From: Myxococcales bacterium
GTDB taxonomy: Bacteria; Myxococcota; Polyangia; Nannocystales; Nannocystaceae
Direction of reading: 5' to 3'
Assembly (NCBI GenBank): GCA_016793465.1
Contig: JAEUJW010000041.1
Location: 1 to 64,000 of the forward strand
DNA: 64,000 nt
A program made the translations under genes and the position numbers. How positions within the stretch are numbered: the first letter of the stretch is position 1; each line of letters begins with the position of its first letter. The notes under the pieces were generated by a model, which was not told where the DNA came from, did no database searches, and saw nothing but the letters and a program-made list of their open reading frames with translations. Positions 25,701-35,871 of this stretch are shown in pieces.

Positions 25701-27896
25701 GCGCACATGCGCGTGTGCGCCGAGCGGCTGTACGACGGCTTCATGAGCGGGCTCGAGGTCGGCGACCTCGAGTTCGCGGCCCACTGCGGCTACCTGCGCT
25801 CGTACTTCCGCCTGCGCACCTGCGACAACCTGCAGGAGCTGATCGTCGACCTCGAGCGCATGGCCGCCGCGCTGCACCCGCTCGGCCAGGACCGCTCGGC
25901 CGAGCTGTGCCTGCTGTACCTGCAGGTCGCCCGCAACCTGCGCGGCCAGGCCAAGAGCCCCGCCGCGCTGGTCGGCGAGCGCTTCGACATCGAGGCCAAC
26001 CTGGCCGAGAGCTACCGCCTGTCGGACACCCGCGCGATCGTCGAGAGCAACCTGCAGCGGCTCGTCCTCGAGTTCATGTTCGGCAAGCTCGACGCGGCCC
26101 GCGCGACCGCCGACCGCATCCCCGGGCACCTCGCCGACCTGCCCGGGTTCCCGCCGGCCTGCGAGTCGCGCTACTTCGACGCGCTGGTGGTGCTCGCCGA
26201 CGCCGGCCGCCTCACCGGCGCGGCCCGCCGCGCCGCGGTCCGCCGCGCCGAGCGCGACCTGGCCAAGCTGCGCGTGTGGGCCGCGGCCTCGCCGGTCAAC
26301 TACTCGCACATGCGCCTGCTCGTCGAGGCCGAGCTGCAGCGCGTCGCCGGCCGCCAGGGCGAGGCGCGCGTGCTCTACGACCGGGCCATCGCCGCCTGCG
26401 CCGAGCACCACCTGCTGCGCGACGAGGGCATCGCCTGCGAGCTCGCGGCCGCGTTCTACGCCGCGTCCGACCTGCGCGAGCTGGCCCTGCACTACCTCCG
26501 CCGGGCCCACCGCGCGTACCTCCACTGGGGCGCGACGGCCAAGGTCGAGGCGCTCGAGCTGGCCAGCCCGCAGCTGGTGGCCTCGCGCCAGGCGGTGCCC
26601 AACCTCGGGCGCGGCACGGTGCACGCCTCGTCGCTGGCCTCGTCGCTCGACCTCACCAGCGTGCTGCGGGCCTCGCAGGCCATCTCGAGCGAGATCGTGC
26701 AGGAGCGCCTGCTCGACGCCCTGATCAAGGTCGTGATGGAGTCGGCCGGGGCCGACCGCGGGGCGCTGCTGCAGCAGCGCGAGGGCGCGTGGGAATGCAC
26801 GGTCGAGGGCCGCATGGCCCCCGGCGGCATCAGCATCACCCGCGGCGCGCCGGTCGGCGGCGATCGCCTGGCGACGTCGGTGCTGCACTACGTGGCCCGC
26901 ACCCGCGAGGTCGTGGTCCGCGACGGGCCGGCGCCCGGCGGCCCGCTCGGCGAGGACCCGTACCTCGCCGCCGCGCACGTGCGCTCGCTGCTGTGCATGC
27001 CGCTGGTCAACCAGTCGCGGCTGGTCGGCGTGCTCTACCTCGAGAACTCGGTGTCCGACGGCGCGTTCTCCGAGGCGCGCCTGAGCTTCCTGCGCATGCT
27101 CGCGGCCCAGATGGCGATCAGCCTCGAGAACTCGGACCTGTTTAGCAACCTCGAGCGGATGGTCGAGCGCCGCACCGCCGAGCTGCGCGAGGCCAACGCC
27201 TCGCTGGTCCTCAGCAACCAGGAGCTCGACGCGTTCGCCCGCACCGTCGCCCACGACCTGAAGAACCCGCTCGGCACCATCGCCGGCTACGCCCGCTACC
27301 TGCTCGACGACCTCGAGGCCGTCGATCGCGACGAGCTGCTCGAGGTCCTCGGCCGCATCGAGAAGAGCGGCGAGCACACCGTGCGCATCGTCAACGAGCT
27401 GCTGCTGCTGGCCAGCGTGCGCAAGGGTCAGGTGAAGATGGCGCCGGTCGACATGGAGGCGGTGGTGCAGGGCGCGCTGGCCCGCCTCGACGCCATGCTC
27501 GGCGAGTACGGCGTGACCGTCGAGGGGCCCGGGCAGTGGCCGACCGCCCTCGGGCACGCGCCGTGGATCGAGGAGATCTGGGCCAACTACCTCAGCAACG
27601 CCATGAAGTACGGCGGACGTCCGCCGCGCGTGCAGGTCGGCGCGACGCTCGAGGGCGACGAGCACGTCCGCTTCTGGGTCCGCGACAACGGGCCCGGCAT
27701 CTCCGCCGCCGAGCAGGAGCGGGTGTTCGCCGAGTTCACCCGCCTCGAGGGGGCGCGCGCCGAGGGCCACGGCCTCGGCCTCTCGATCGTCAAGCGCATC
27801 GCCGATCGCCTCGACGGCTCGGTCGGCCTCACCAGCGAGCTCGGCGCCGGCAGCACCTTCTACTTCACGCTGCCCCGCGCCCGCCCGCCGTCCTGA
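22713..27896 (+). CDS. Ser/Thr kinase-ATPase-GAF-histidine kinase mega-sensor (HstK-like)
   Basis: A protein of about 1,727 residues with the layout of cyanobacterial and myxobacterial dual kinases. The Ser/Thr kinase (about 8-275) has LKRL for the invariant Lys, HRDINPANIVM, and a degenerate DFS in place of DFG, as usual in this family. An Orc1/AAA-like ATPase follows, with Walker A SGAPGIGKS near 327 and Walker B LVLFLDDLQWAD near 452. A long helical repeat region (about 700-1290) leads to a GAF domain (about 1330-1475). The histidine kinase has H-box VAHDLKNPL near 1512, NYLSNAMKYGG, DNGPGIS and GHGLGLSIV. GTG at 22713 or ATG at 22725 could be the start. No receiver gene is adjacent. Confidence 0.93.
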   Translation: MTAEMFPGFRVTETLHEGQNAVVYRGVRVADGRPVILKRLAEEYPSPERLAGLRQEFAISRELSTDPAACALEVGEPWLMVLDDFGGTALDRLGLAGELELVPFLRLAIRIAERVAELHRHRVIHRDINPANIVMNVATGEVRLIDFSMSMLLQRHNTGFASPSVLEGTLAYIAPEQTGRMNRAIDHRADLYSLGVTLYELLIGEPPFPGGDPIELVHSHIAKLPGAPSELRPAIPAAVSRIVLKLLAKNAEDRYQSALGLAHDLQRCLAAAERGAPVELPVLGERDVSERFYVPETLYGRQHEVEALLAAFDRVSVGGCEVAVVSGAPGIGKSALVRELYRPVTRERGYFIAGKYDQFNRNVPYSALLQAFRSLVRQLLAEPPERVAAWKRRVLAAVSANGQVLLGVIPELELIVGPQPDLPELRPEDAHNRFNLTFQSFIRVFTAPEHPLVLFLDDLQWADHASLELLEVLMSSGQAGGLLVIVAHRSNEVDASHPLLMMLDRIRAGGVRFTDVHLHPLASDHVGELVADTVRCSREEAAPLAALVAAKTGGNPFFVGEFLRHLHGDGLIELERERWHWDLEQIRRRNITDNVVELMARRIGELDPGTQDVLRIAAALGDRFDLRAVAMTSEQPAAAVARALWQALQADLIAPVGEMIALLNLEVEADAVPAFELRFTHDRIQQAVSAITPEAERPALHRRVGQHLLDRTPPDEVPARIFEIVGHLNHSAPTLTGWDERARLARLNLTAAERARDASAFSAAYTYYKLGAELVGDEGWTRDYALTFAFGRGAAEAACMLRDTAVMERIAAVTLARARGTLDRVKIQQVLIQAQTLQLDLKSAVRVAVAALRELGVRMPAEPSKLDVVVATLRTRLFLANKKVEAFSSLPPATDPLVLARAEVMANVISAAYRGAPNAFILLVLEIVKLSIQHGNSPASGFAYTCYALILSGALGDIAGGTRLVPVAEAMLDMPMTRAFKAKTLFALGAFVLPWSAHMRVCAERLYDGFMSGLEVGDLEFAAHCGYLRSYFRLRTCDNLQELIVDLERMAAALHPLGQDRSAELCLLYLQVARNLRGQAKSPAALVGERFDIEANLAESYRLSDTRAIVESNLQRLVLEFMFGKLDAARATADRIPGHLADLPGFPPACESRYFDALVVLADAGRLTGAARRAAVRRAERDLAKLRVWAAASPVNYSHMRLLVEAELQRVAGRQGEARVLYDRAIAACAEHHLLRDEGIACELAAAFYAASDLRELALHYLRRAHRAYLHWGATAKVEALELASPQLVASRQAVPNLGRGTVHASSLASSLDLTSVLRASQAISSEIVQERLLDALIKVVMESAGADRGALLQQREGAWECTVEGRMAPGGISITRGAPVGGDRLATSVLHYVARTREVVVRDGPAPGGPLGEDPYLAAAHVRSLLCMPLVNQSRLVGVLYLENSVSDGAFSEARLSFLRMLAAQMAISLENSDLFSNLERMVERRTAELREANASLVLSNQELDAFARTVAHDLKNPLGTIAGYARYLLDDLEAVDRDELLEVLGRIEKSGEHTVRIVNELLLLASVRKGQVKMAPVDMEAVVQGALARLDAMLGEYGVTVEGPGQWPTALGHAPWIEEIWANYLSNAMKYGGRPPRVQVGATLEGDEHVRFWVRDNGPGISAAEQERVFAEFTRLEGARAEGHGLGLSIVKRIADRLDGSVGLTSELGAGSTFYFTLPRARPPS

Positions 27897-28017
27897 GGCG
27901 TCGCCGGTAGTGCAGGCGTCCGCATCGCGGCGGCTGGATTTGTGTCCAGGGCGCCGCGCGCGAAGTTCTGGGCGACAGGCGCGATTTCGTGCTATCGCCG
28001 CGGGGCAGGGACGCACC

Positions 28018-28971
28018 ATGACCCGAAATACCGTGGACCGTTCAGTCGAGACGCTCACGCAACACCTCATCGAGTCCGCGCGCATGACCGAGGCGCCGTG
28101 GTCGGAGGCGGTCCTCCGGCGGGTCCTGACGACCTTCGAGGACGGGTTCACGCGCCGCTCGGTGCAGATCCGGACGACCACGCACCCGCCCGGCAAGCGC
28201 GACCTGTGCTTCCGCTACCTCGACCTAGCGAGCGGCCGCCACCCGCTCGAGATCGCCGTCGCCGCCGAGGAGCTGAAGGCCAGCGACCACCCGAGCTTCG
28301 CCTGGCTGCCGCGGCTCGAGGAGCGCTACCAGGCCCTCGGCTACGGCGCCGACTTCGAGGCCTGCCACGGCCTGACCAAGATCTGGACGTTCCTCGCCCA
28401 CGCGGTCGAGCCGCGGGCGTTCGCCGACCTGCCGCAGGCGCCGCGCGGGCTGCGGGCCAGCCTGCCGCTGCTGCGCGAGCTCCACCTCGACGCCACGACC
28501 ATCGTCGGCGTCGACTACCTGCAGCGCTCGACCAACCTGTACTTCCGCCCGTCGCACGCCAGCCACACCGGCCCCGAGCTGCTCGGCGCGACGTGCCGAC
28601 GCCTCGGCTTCGCCGCGCCGTCGGAGGCGGCGCTGGCCCACGCCATGCGCGCCGGCTGCATCGGCTTCACGTTCCGCTGGGACAGCGCCGACATCGAGCG
28701 CGTGTGCTTCTACGTCGCCGGCCACGCGCGCGAGCAGGTCCCGGGCCACCACCCGCTGCTGCGCCTGTTCGCCGAGCGGGCCCCGGCCGTGGCCGCCGAC
28801 CCGCGCTTCATCCTCGGCTGGTCGCACGGCCGCGGCGGCGCCTACTTCAAGCTCGAGGACGACTACACCGGCGACGTCGGCGAGGTGTTCACCGCGTCGA
28901 TGAGCGTGCCGCGCTTCCCGTACTCGGCCCCGGTGCGCCAGCAGGTCGCCTCGCCGACGCCGCCGCTGTGA
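28018..28971 (+). CDS. ABBA-type aromatic prenyltransferase (NphB/CloQ-like)
   Basis: A 317-residue soluble protein that follows the NphB/CloQ family by pattern. A helical start (LTQHLIESARMTEAPWSEAV) leads to strand blocks with VGVDYLQRSTNLYF (compare MDYKKRQVNLYF in NphB), then FTFRWDSADIERVCFYVAG, and the C-terminal GRGGAYFKLEDDY block. These lie where family members bind the prenyl diphosphate with basic and Tyr residues inside the beta barrel. Such enzymes attach a prenyl group to an aromatic acceptor, often without Mg2+. A TauD-like oxygenase follows 40 bp downstream, suggesting a small specialised-metabolite pathway. The ATG at 28018 has GGGCAGGG upstream. Confidence 0.82.
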   Translation: MTRNTVDRSVETLTQHLIESARMTEAPWSEAVLRRVLTTFEDGFTRRSVQIRTTTHPPGKRDLCFRYLDLASGRHPLEIAVAAEELKASDHPSFAWLPRLEERYQALGYGADFEACHGLTKIWTFLAHAVEPRAFADLPQAPRGLRASLPLLRELHLDATTIVGVDYLQRSTNLYFRPSHASHTGPELLGATCRRLGFAAPSEAALAHAMRAGCIGFTFRWDSADIERVCFYVAGHAREQVPGHHPLLRLFAERAPAVAADPRFILGWSHGRGGAYFKLEDDYTGDVGEVFTASMSVPRFPYSAPVRQQVASPTPPL

Positions 28972-29011
28972 GCCCGGCGCGGCGGCGCCGCAGGTGTGAT
29001 AGCGTGCGGCG

Positions 29012-30055
29012 ATGGCGACCGCGACGTTCTCGCTGATCCGCAACCCGGCCGACGAGGCCCTGCCGGTGGCCACGGGCGCGCCCGGCGGGGTGCTCGAGTT
29101 CATCGACGGGCACCGCGGGTGGATCGACGACCAGCTGCGCACCCGCGGCATGGCGCTGCTGCGGGGCTTCGGGCTGGCCACCGCCGAGGCCTTCGAGGCG
29201 GCCGCGCGGGCGGTCGAGCCGGCGCTGAAGAACGAGTACCTCGGGACGTCGCCGCGAGACGCGCGCACGCCGTACGTGTTCTCGGCGAGCGAGCTGCCGC
29301 CGCACTACCCGATCCCCCAGCACAACGAGATGTCGTTCCTCGGCACGCCGCCGCGCCGGCTGATGTTCGGCTGCCTGGTGGCGGCGCGGCGCGGCGGGGA
29401 GACCCCGCTGGCCGACATGCGGGCGGTCGCCGCCGGCCTCGACCCGGCGGTGCGCGGGCGGTTCGAACGCGGCGGCATCCGCATCATCCGCAACTACGGC
29501 GGACCCTCGGGCGCCGGCCGCCACGACCTGTGGCAGCTGAAGCGCTGGGACGAGGTGTTCCAGACCACCGACCGCGCGGTCGTCGAGGCCAAGTGCGCGA
29601 AGGAGGGCGTGTACACCGACGTGCACTGGGGCCCCGGCGACCGCCTGCGCCTGGTCTCGGAGCACTCGGCCCTGCGCGCGCACCCCGAGTCCGGCGCGCC
29701 GGTGTGGTTCAACCACTCGCAGGTGTTCCACCTGTCGTCGGCGGCGTCCGAGCTGCGGCGGGTCTATCGCAGGACCGGCGAGCTGCGCACGCTGTTCTGG
29801 TGGCGCGCGGCCCAGGCGATGATCGCCGCCAAGAAGCGCCTCACGAGGACCGAGGATCAGGCGCTGCACTGCACGTACCGCGACGGCCGCGAGATCGCGG
29901 TCGAGGACCTCGAGCACGTGCGCGACGAGATCTGGCGGCGCATGATCGCCACGCCGTGGCAGTCCGGCGACATGGTGATCCTCGACAACTTCTCGGTGTC
30001 GCACGGACGCCTGCCGTACCACGGCCCCCGCGAAGTGGTCGTCGCCTGGGCGTGA
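29012..30055 (+). CDS. TauD/clavaminate synthase-like Fe(II)/2-oxoglutarate dioxygenase
   Basis: A 347-residue dioxygenase. The facial triad is visible as H104-x-E106 (PQHNEMSF) and the distal H331 (SVSHGRLPY); R340 (GPREV) is the likely 2-oxoglutarate anchor. The N-terminal GMALLRGFGL strand and the PLADMRAV segment are typical of the TauD/SyrP-like branch, which hydroxylates free or carrier-bound amino acids. It follows the aromatic prenyltransferase by 40 bp and probably acts in the same pathway. Using Glu rather than Asp in the triad is a minor but known variation. Confidence 0.88.
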   Translation: MATATFSLIRNPADEALPVATGAPGGVLEFIDGHRGWIDDQLRTRGMALLRGFGLATAEAFEAAARAVEPALKNEYLGTSPRDARTPYVFSASELPPHYPIPQHNEMSFLGTPPRRLMFGCLVAARRGGETPLADMRAVAAGLDPAVRGRFERGGIRIIRNYGGPSGAGRHDLWQLKRWDEVFQTTDRAVVEAKCAKEGVYTDVHWGPGDRLRLVSEHSALRAHPESGAPVWFNHSQVFHLSSAASELRRVYRRTGELRTLFWWRAAQAMIAAKKRLTRTEDQALHCTYRDGREIAVEDLEHVRDEIWRRMIATPWQSGDMVILDNFSVSHGRLPYHGPREVVVAWA

Positions 30056-30107
30056 GCGGGGCCCTCGGCTGGACGGAGCCGTGGGGATGCTCTAGAGTCG
30101 GCCGCCC

Positions 30108-31355
30108 ATGCCCCCTTATCACCTGCGCTGGCTGCAGATCCACGCGTACGAGCAGTTCGAGCCGGTGCGCATCGAGTTCTCGTCGCGTGAGAACCTGCTG
30201 CTGGGGGTCAACGGGGCAGGCAAGACGCGGCTCCTGAAGCTGATCCAGGCGGTGCTGACCCTCGACTTCCGCGAGCTGCTCGAGCGCTCGTTCGACGTGG
30301 AATTCGAGGTGGCGGCGGACACGCTCGTCGACGGATCCGAGATGGTGACGGCGGGCCGCGTACGATACGAGCGAGCGTTCGAGCGGCCAGAGGCCGACGA
30401 TGCATCGACGTCGTCGGGGCTGGTGGCTGCGATGCGCTGTCGGAGCGCCACGGTCGATCTGCAGTACGAGGTCAAGGGACAGGAGGTCGTCTATCGCCTC
30501 GCCTCGCCCGCGCTCGAGGAGCGGGTGACCTGGAAGAGCATGGGCCTTGTCCGCCCCGGAGTGCGGGAGGTCAAGAGCGGAGTGTTGCGGCGCATCTTCG
30601 TCGCCATCGCTGCCGCCGCGGACGTGAACTATCTCGGCGAGTCCGATCATCAGGTGCGCGCGCTCATCGAGGACCTGGCGATCACGTTCTACCCGCCCTC
30701 GCGTTGGTCGCTCCAGGTCCAGGGGTCCGTCGGTCCGTCGCTCCTCCGCGAGCTCGCGCCGCTTATCGCCCGACTGGCGGTGTCGGCGAAGGAGTCGGTG
30801 TTTCACGCGGGGCTCGAGCTGACATCGCTGTTGCCGGACGAGGCTGACGCGATAGCCGCTCTGTTGCGGCCGTTGGGGGTCATCTCCGTACAATTGGTCC
30901 CGAACGTGGTCGGGACGACTGCCACCGAGATCGAGTGCCGCGGCGTCGGCCTCAAGGCGGTGTTCGGCGGGGGCGTCACGCTCGCGGACTCGAAGCTCAC
31001 GTTCGGACAGCGGCGCTATCTGTACGCGGGCATCGTCTCGCTGGTGCATCCGCCGGTGCCGGTGCTTGTCGACGAGATCGACAACGGGATGCACCCACGT
31101 CTCGTGGAGACCCTATTAAATTTGTGGGGTGACCGGCAGCTGTTCCTCGTGAGCCACAACAAGATGGTGATCGACTACACGAACTTCGACAGCGTGCAGG
31201 ACGTGCAGGAGAAGATCCACATCGTCCAGCGCGACGCGGAGGGGCGGCAGCGGGTGTCGCTGCTCGACGCGGAGACCGCGGGCGAGATCTTCAAAAAGAT
31301 CGAGGTGGCGATCCAGAACCCGAGCGACGTGCTGCGGGCCGAGGGGCTGTGGTGA
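30108..31355 (+). CDS. ABC/SMC-like ATPase of a two-gene ATPase/TOPRIM-like module
   Basis: A 415-residue RecF/OLD-type ATPase: Walker A G33VNGAGKT40, signature-like LTFGQRRYL near 298, Walker B VLVDEIDNGMHP near 320 and the H-switch LFLVSHNK near 347. The Walker B is followed by NGMHP, as in ABC-type defence ATPases. Its stop overlaps the next gene by GTGA, so the two are translationally coupled. Codon use includes a rare CTA-TTA-AAT-TTG run near 31113, unlike the neighbours, consistent with transfer. The pairing resembles ATPase/TOPRIM antiphage modules such as PARIS or OLD-type systems, but identity with any of these is not established. Confidence 0.85.
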   Translation: MPPYHLRWLQIHAYEQFEPVRIEFSSRENLLLGVNGAGKTRLLKLIQAVLTLDFRELLERSFDVEFEVAADTLVDGSEMVTAGRVRYERAFERPEADDASTSSGLVAAMRCRSATVDLQYEVKGQEVVYRLASPALEERVTWKSMGLVRPGVREVKSGVLRRIFVAIAAAADVNYLGESDHQVRALIEDLAITFYPPSRWSLQVQGSVGPSLLRELAPLIARLAVSAKESVFHAGLELTSLLPDEADAIAALLRPLGVISVQLVPNVVGTTATEIECRGVGLKAVFGGGVTLADSKLTFGQRRYLYAGIVSLVHPPVPVLVDEIDNGMHPRLVETLLNLWGDRQLFLVSHNKMVIDYTNFDSVQDVQEKIHIVQRDAEGRQRVSLLDAETAGEIFKKIEVAIQNPSDVLRAEGLW

Positions 31356-32092
31356 GCGCGGAGCCGGCGATCACGTTCGTGCTGTACTCCGAGGACGGCG
31401 CCGACGCGAAGAACGACTTCGCGGCGCTGCGCGAGGTCCTGTTCGGGATGCTGCGGCACGTCTGCCCGGCGGTGAAGTCCAATCACGTCGAGGTGTTGCC
31501 GGTGCAGCCGGTGCGCAGCGCGCGGATCTCGGGCAGCCACTGGAAGCAGCGCGAGCGCGGCAGACCCGGCGAAAAGGCGCTGCGACGCGAGTTGATCCGG
31601 GCGGTGGCGACCGAGCTGAAGCTCGGGCGGGTGGTGTTCTTTCACGTCGACGCGGACGAGGTGTATCTCGAGCGGGAGACGTGCGCGTCGCTCGTCGAGC
31701 ACTGGCCGCGGTTCAAGCGCGATGTCGCGGCGATGCTAGCGACCGCGGACGACCTCGACGGAGCGTTGATCCTGGCGATGCCGTTCTTCGAGATGGAGAG
31801 CTGGGCGTTCGCCAACGTGACGTATCTGCGGCGAGTGCTGGCGTTGCCCGGCGATCTGGCCCAACTGGCGCGCTGGGCCGAGGACCTGCGAGAGCTCGAC
31901 GAGATCGCGGACATCAAGGACGTGCTGTCGATCGGCGGCGCCCACAACCACGCCCTGTTCCAGGCGAAGCACGGGTTCTCGCCGGCGGCGCTGGTCCGCG
32001 CGGACAAGTCGTACGCTCGCACGGTCGAGCGGCTCGCAGAATCGCGGGTGGTGACGGGCGGGCTGAAGGCCGCGGCGTCGCGGCCGTACTGA
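31352..32092 (+). CDS. TOPRIM-like / DUF4276-like partner protein
   Basis: A 246-residue protein starting at the GTG (31352) that overlaps the ATPase stop; a GTG one codon earlier is also possible. The N-terminal strand ends in an acidic pair (FVLYSEDGAD; E14/D15), and about 85 residues later comes VFFHVD100AD102EVY. That spacing of a Glu and a DxD is the TOPRIM pattern. MPFFEMESWAFAN (143-155) resembles the IEAWLLAD-type helix of DUF4276/OLD-associated proteins, and the C-terminus has KSYARTVERLAES. The likely role is a nuclease or effector controlled by the upstream ATPase. Family assignment is by pattern only. Confidence 0.68.
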   Translation: MSAEPAITFVLYSEDGADAKNDFAALREVLFGMLRHVCPAVKSNHVEVLPVQPVRSARISGSHWKQRERGRPGEKALRRELIRAVATELKLGRVVFFHVDADEVYLERETCASLVEHWPRFKRDVAAMLATADDLDGALILAMPFFEMESWAFANVTYLRRVLALPGDLAQLARWAEDLRELDEIADIKDVLSIGGAHNHALFQAKHGFSPAALVRADKSYARTVERLAESRVVTGGLKAAASRPY

Positions 32093-32168
32093 GCGGCCCG
32101 GTCACGGCGCGTCGGCGCGGGTGATGCGGGGGGCGGCCCGCACGGCCTCCGCGGCGGGGCGCCGGTGG

Positions 32169-32174
32169 TATAGT
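32169..32174 (+). promoter_or_regulatory. -10-like TATAGT box
   Basis: TATAGT lies 8 nt before the GTG at 32183. It supports that GTG as the start of the downstream gene and implies a leaderless or nearly leaderless transcript. Confidence 0.4.
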
Positions 32175-32182
32175 GCCGCCCC

Positions 32183-33214
32183 GTGATCGACGACGCGGAG
32201 CGCGCGGTGCTCGACGCGATCGGGGGCCTGCTCGCCAGGCACCTGCCGATCGTCGGCGAGCTGTGCCGCATCGACCTCGACGCGGCGACGCTCGAGCCGC
32301 CCGACCCGCGCTGTCACTGCGAGGGCCCGCTGCTCGTCACGCCCTGGGGCGTGAGCCTCGGCGTCCGCACCTCGGCCGTCGACAAGCGCGAGACCGCCGG
32401 CGGGCTGTCGATCTGCGAGCGCGGGCAGCTGCTCGACCCGCGGGTGATCGCCTGTCTCGAGGGCCAGCTGACGGCGCTGACGACCCTCGCGCGGGCGGCC
32501 GACCGCGAGGTCGTGCGGCGCAGCTGGGCGATCGGCTACCTCGCCGTCGGCCTGCCGCTGTCCGCGCTGCCCCGCGGCGCCAGCGGCGACGACTATCGCC
32601 GGTACTACCTGACGTACCCGTGGCTGGGGCGGCTCCTGCCGGATCGGCCGGCCGCGGCGCCGCCGTACGTGCGCGCCCCGGCGGACGAGGTCGTGCGCGC
32701 GGGCGGGCTCGCCCTCGACGCCCTGCTGTGCTGGATCGGTCGTCAGGTCGCGCGCACCCACGAGGACCTCGCGTGGGACGAGGCGATGATCGCGGCGCTG
32801 CCCGAGCCGGTCCGCGTGCTCGAGGCCGTCCACTCGATGCAGGCGATGGTCGGCGGCAACGGCTTCGAGGTGTGGCTCAGCCAGGCTCGCGGGGCCGACA
32901 TCCGCCGCGCCCACCACGCGCTCGGGGCCCTCGGAGCGATGCGGCTGCGCGCGCTGCTGGTCATGGGCGTCGCGCTCGCGGCCCACCAGGGCGCCGAGTT
33001 CACCGGCGAGGACGACGTCGCCTGGGTGCGCGCCGTGCGGGGCCGGAGGCCGGGCGACTGGCGGGCGATCGACGGCCACGAGCCCGACCGCAGCTACGCG
33101 CTGCTCGACAGCGAGCTGGTCCCGCTGGCCCGCGCGTACGCCGAGGCGCACCGCCACGAGCTGATCGCGACGCCCCGCCAGGAGCCCATCCGCCGGGCGG
33201 CGCGGCGCTCGTAG
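32183..33214 (+). CDS. Unknown protein with a DMP19/DUF4375-like C-terminal region
   Basis: A 343-residue protein starting at GTG. The N-terminal 110 residues have scattered Cys and His (RCHCEGPLL) and no recognised fold. From about 205 to 270 the pattern VHSMQAMVGGNGFEVWLSQA and then HHALGALGAMRLRALLVMG resembles DUF4375/DMP19 proteins, in which a NGGFEQF-type motif precedes a helix around IGA. DUF4375 proteins bind other proteins or mimic DNA; no function can be assigned. It is a separate transcriptional unit 90 bp after the TOPRIM-like gene. Confidence 0.6.
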   Translation: MIDDAERAVLDAIGGLLARHLPIVGELCRIDLDAATLEPPDPRCHCEGPLLVTPWGVSLGVRTSAVDKRETAGGLSICERGQLLDPRVIACLEGQLTALTTLARAADREVVRRSWAIGYLAVGLPLSALPRGASGDDYRRYYLTYPWLGRLLPDRPAAAPPYVRAPADEVVRAGGLALDALLCWIGRQVARTHEDLAWDEAMIAALPEPVRVLEAVHSMQAMVGGNGFEVWLSQARGADIRRAHHALGALGAMRLRALLVMGVALAAHQGAEFTGEDDVAWVRAVRGRRPGDWRAIDGHEPDRSYALLDSELVPLARAYAEAHRHELIATPRQEPIRRAARRS

Positions 33215-33300
33215 CGGCCTGGTCAGCGCGTGCGCAGGCGCGGGGGCCCACGCGCCGCGATCGGCTCGCCGACGACGTCGCGGTCACGGCGGGGTCGAAC

Positions 33301-33549
33301 GGTCATGGCGGTCGGCGAGGTGGGTGAGGGACGCGCGCCGCCGCGATCGGCTCGGCGCCGTCGTGGTCACGGCGGAGTCGAACGGTCATGGCGGTCGGCG
33401 AGGTGGGTGAGGGACGCGCGCCGCCGCGATCGGCTCGGCGCCGTCGTGGTCACGGCGGGGTCGAACGGTCATGGCGGTCGGCGAGGTGGGTGAGGGACGC
33501 GCGCCGCCGCGATCGGCTCGGCGCCGTCGTGGTCACGGCGGAGTCGGCG
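33301..33549. repeat. 83-bp minisatellite (three near-perfect units)
   Basis: Units start at 33301, 33384 and 33467, each beginning GGTCATGGCGGTCGGCGAGG, with only G/A differences visible among them (mainly GGGGTC against GGAGTC near the unit end). Degenerate partial copies flank the array (about 33233-33300 and 33550-33640). The period is not a multiple of three, so it is not a protein repeat. It fills the 460-bp space (33215-33674) between two convergent genes, and no gene is seen there. It resembles a replication-slippage minisatellite. Confidence 0.9.
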
Positions 33550-33674
33550 ATCCGGCGGTCGGTGAGCCGGCGAGGGACGCACGCGCCGCGATCGGCTCGG
33601 CGCCGTCGCGGTCACGGCTCGGGCCGGCGGTCCTGGCGGTCGAACGCGCCGCGGGCGGCGCGTCGCCGCCGCGG

Positions 33675-35867
<2,193 letters not shown>

Positions 35868-35871
35868 GGGT

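Noticed and set aside
22692..28196. A 1,834-codon open frame on the minus strand opposite the giant kinase
   Set aside because: It has no domain, is composed of charged low-complexity residues and arises from G+C-rich third positions of the real plus-strand gene.
28018..30055. A full polyketide or peptide biosynthetic cluster around the prenyltransferase
   Set aside because: No ketosynthase, adenylation or carrier domain is present in the window.
30108..32092. Direct naming of the ATPase pair as PARIS (AriA/AriB)
   Set aside because: The partner lacks recognisable DUF4435 features by eye; only the general ATPase/TOPRIM layout is shared.
33301..33549. 83-bp repeats considered as a CRISPR array
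   Set aside because: The whole unit is repeated with no unique spacers and there are no Cas genes.
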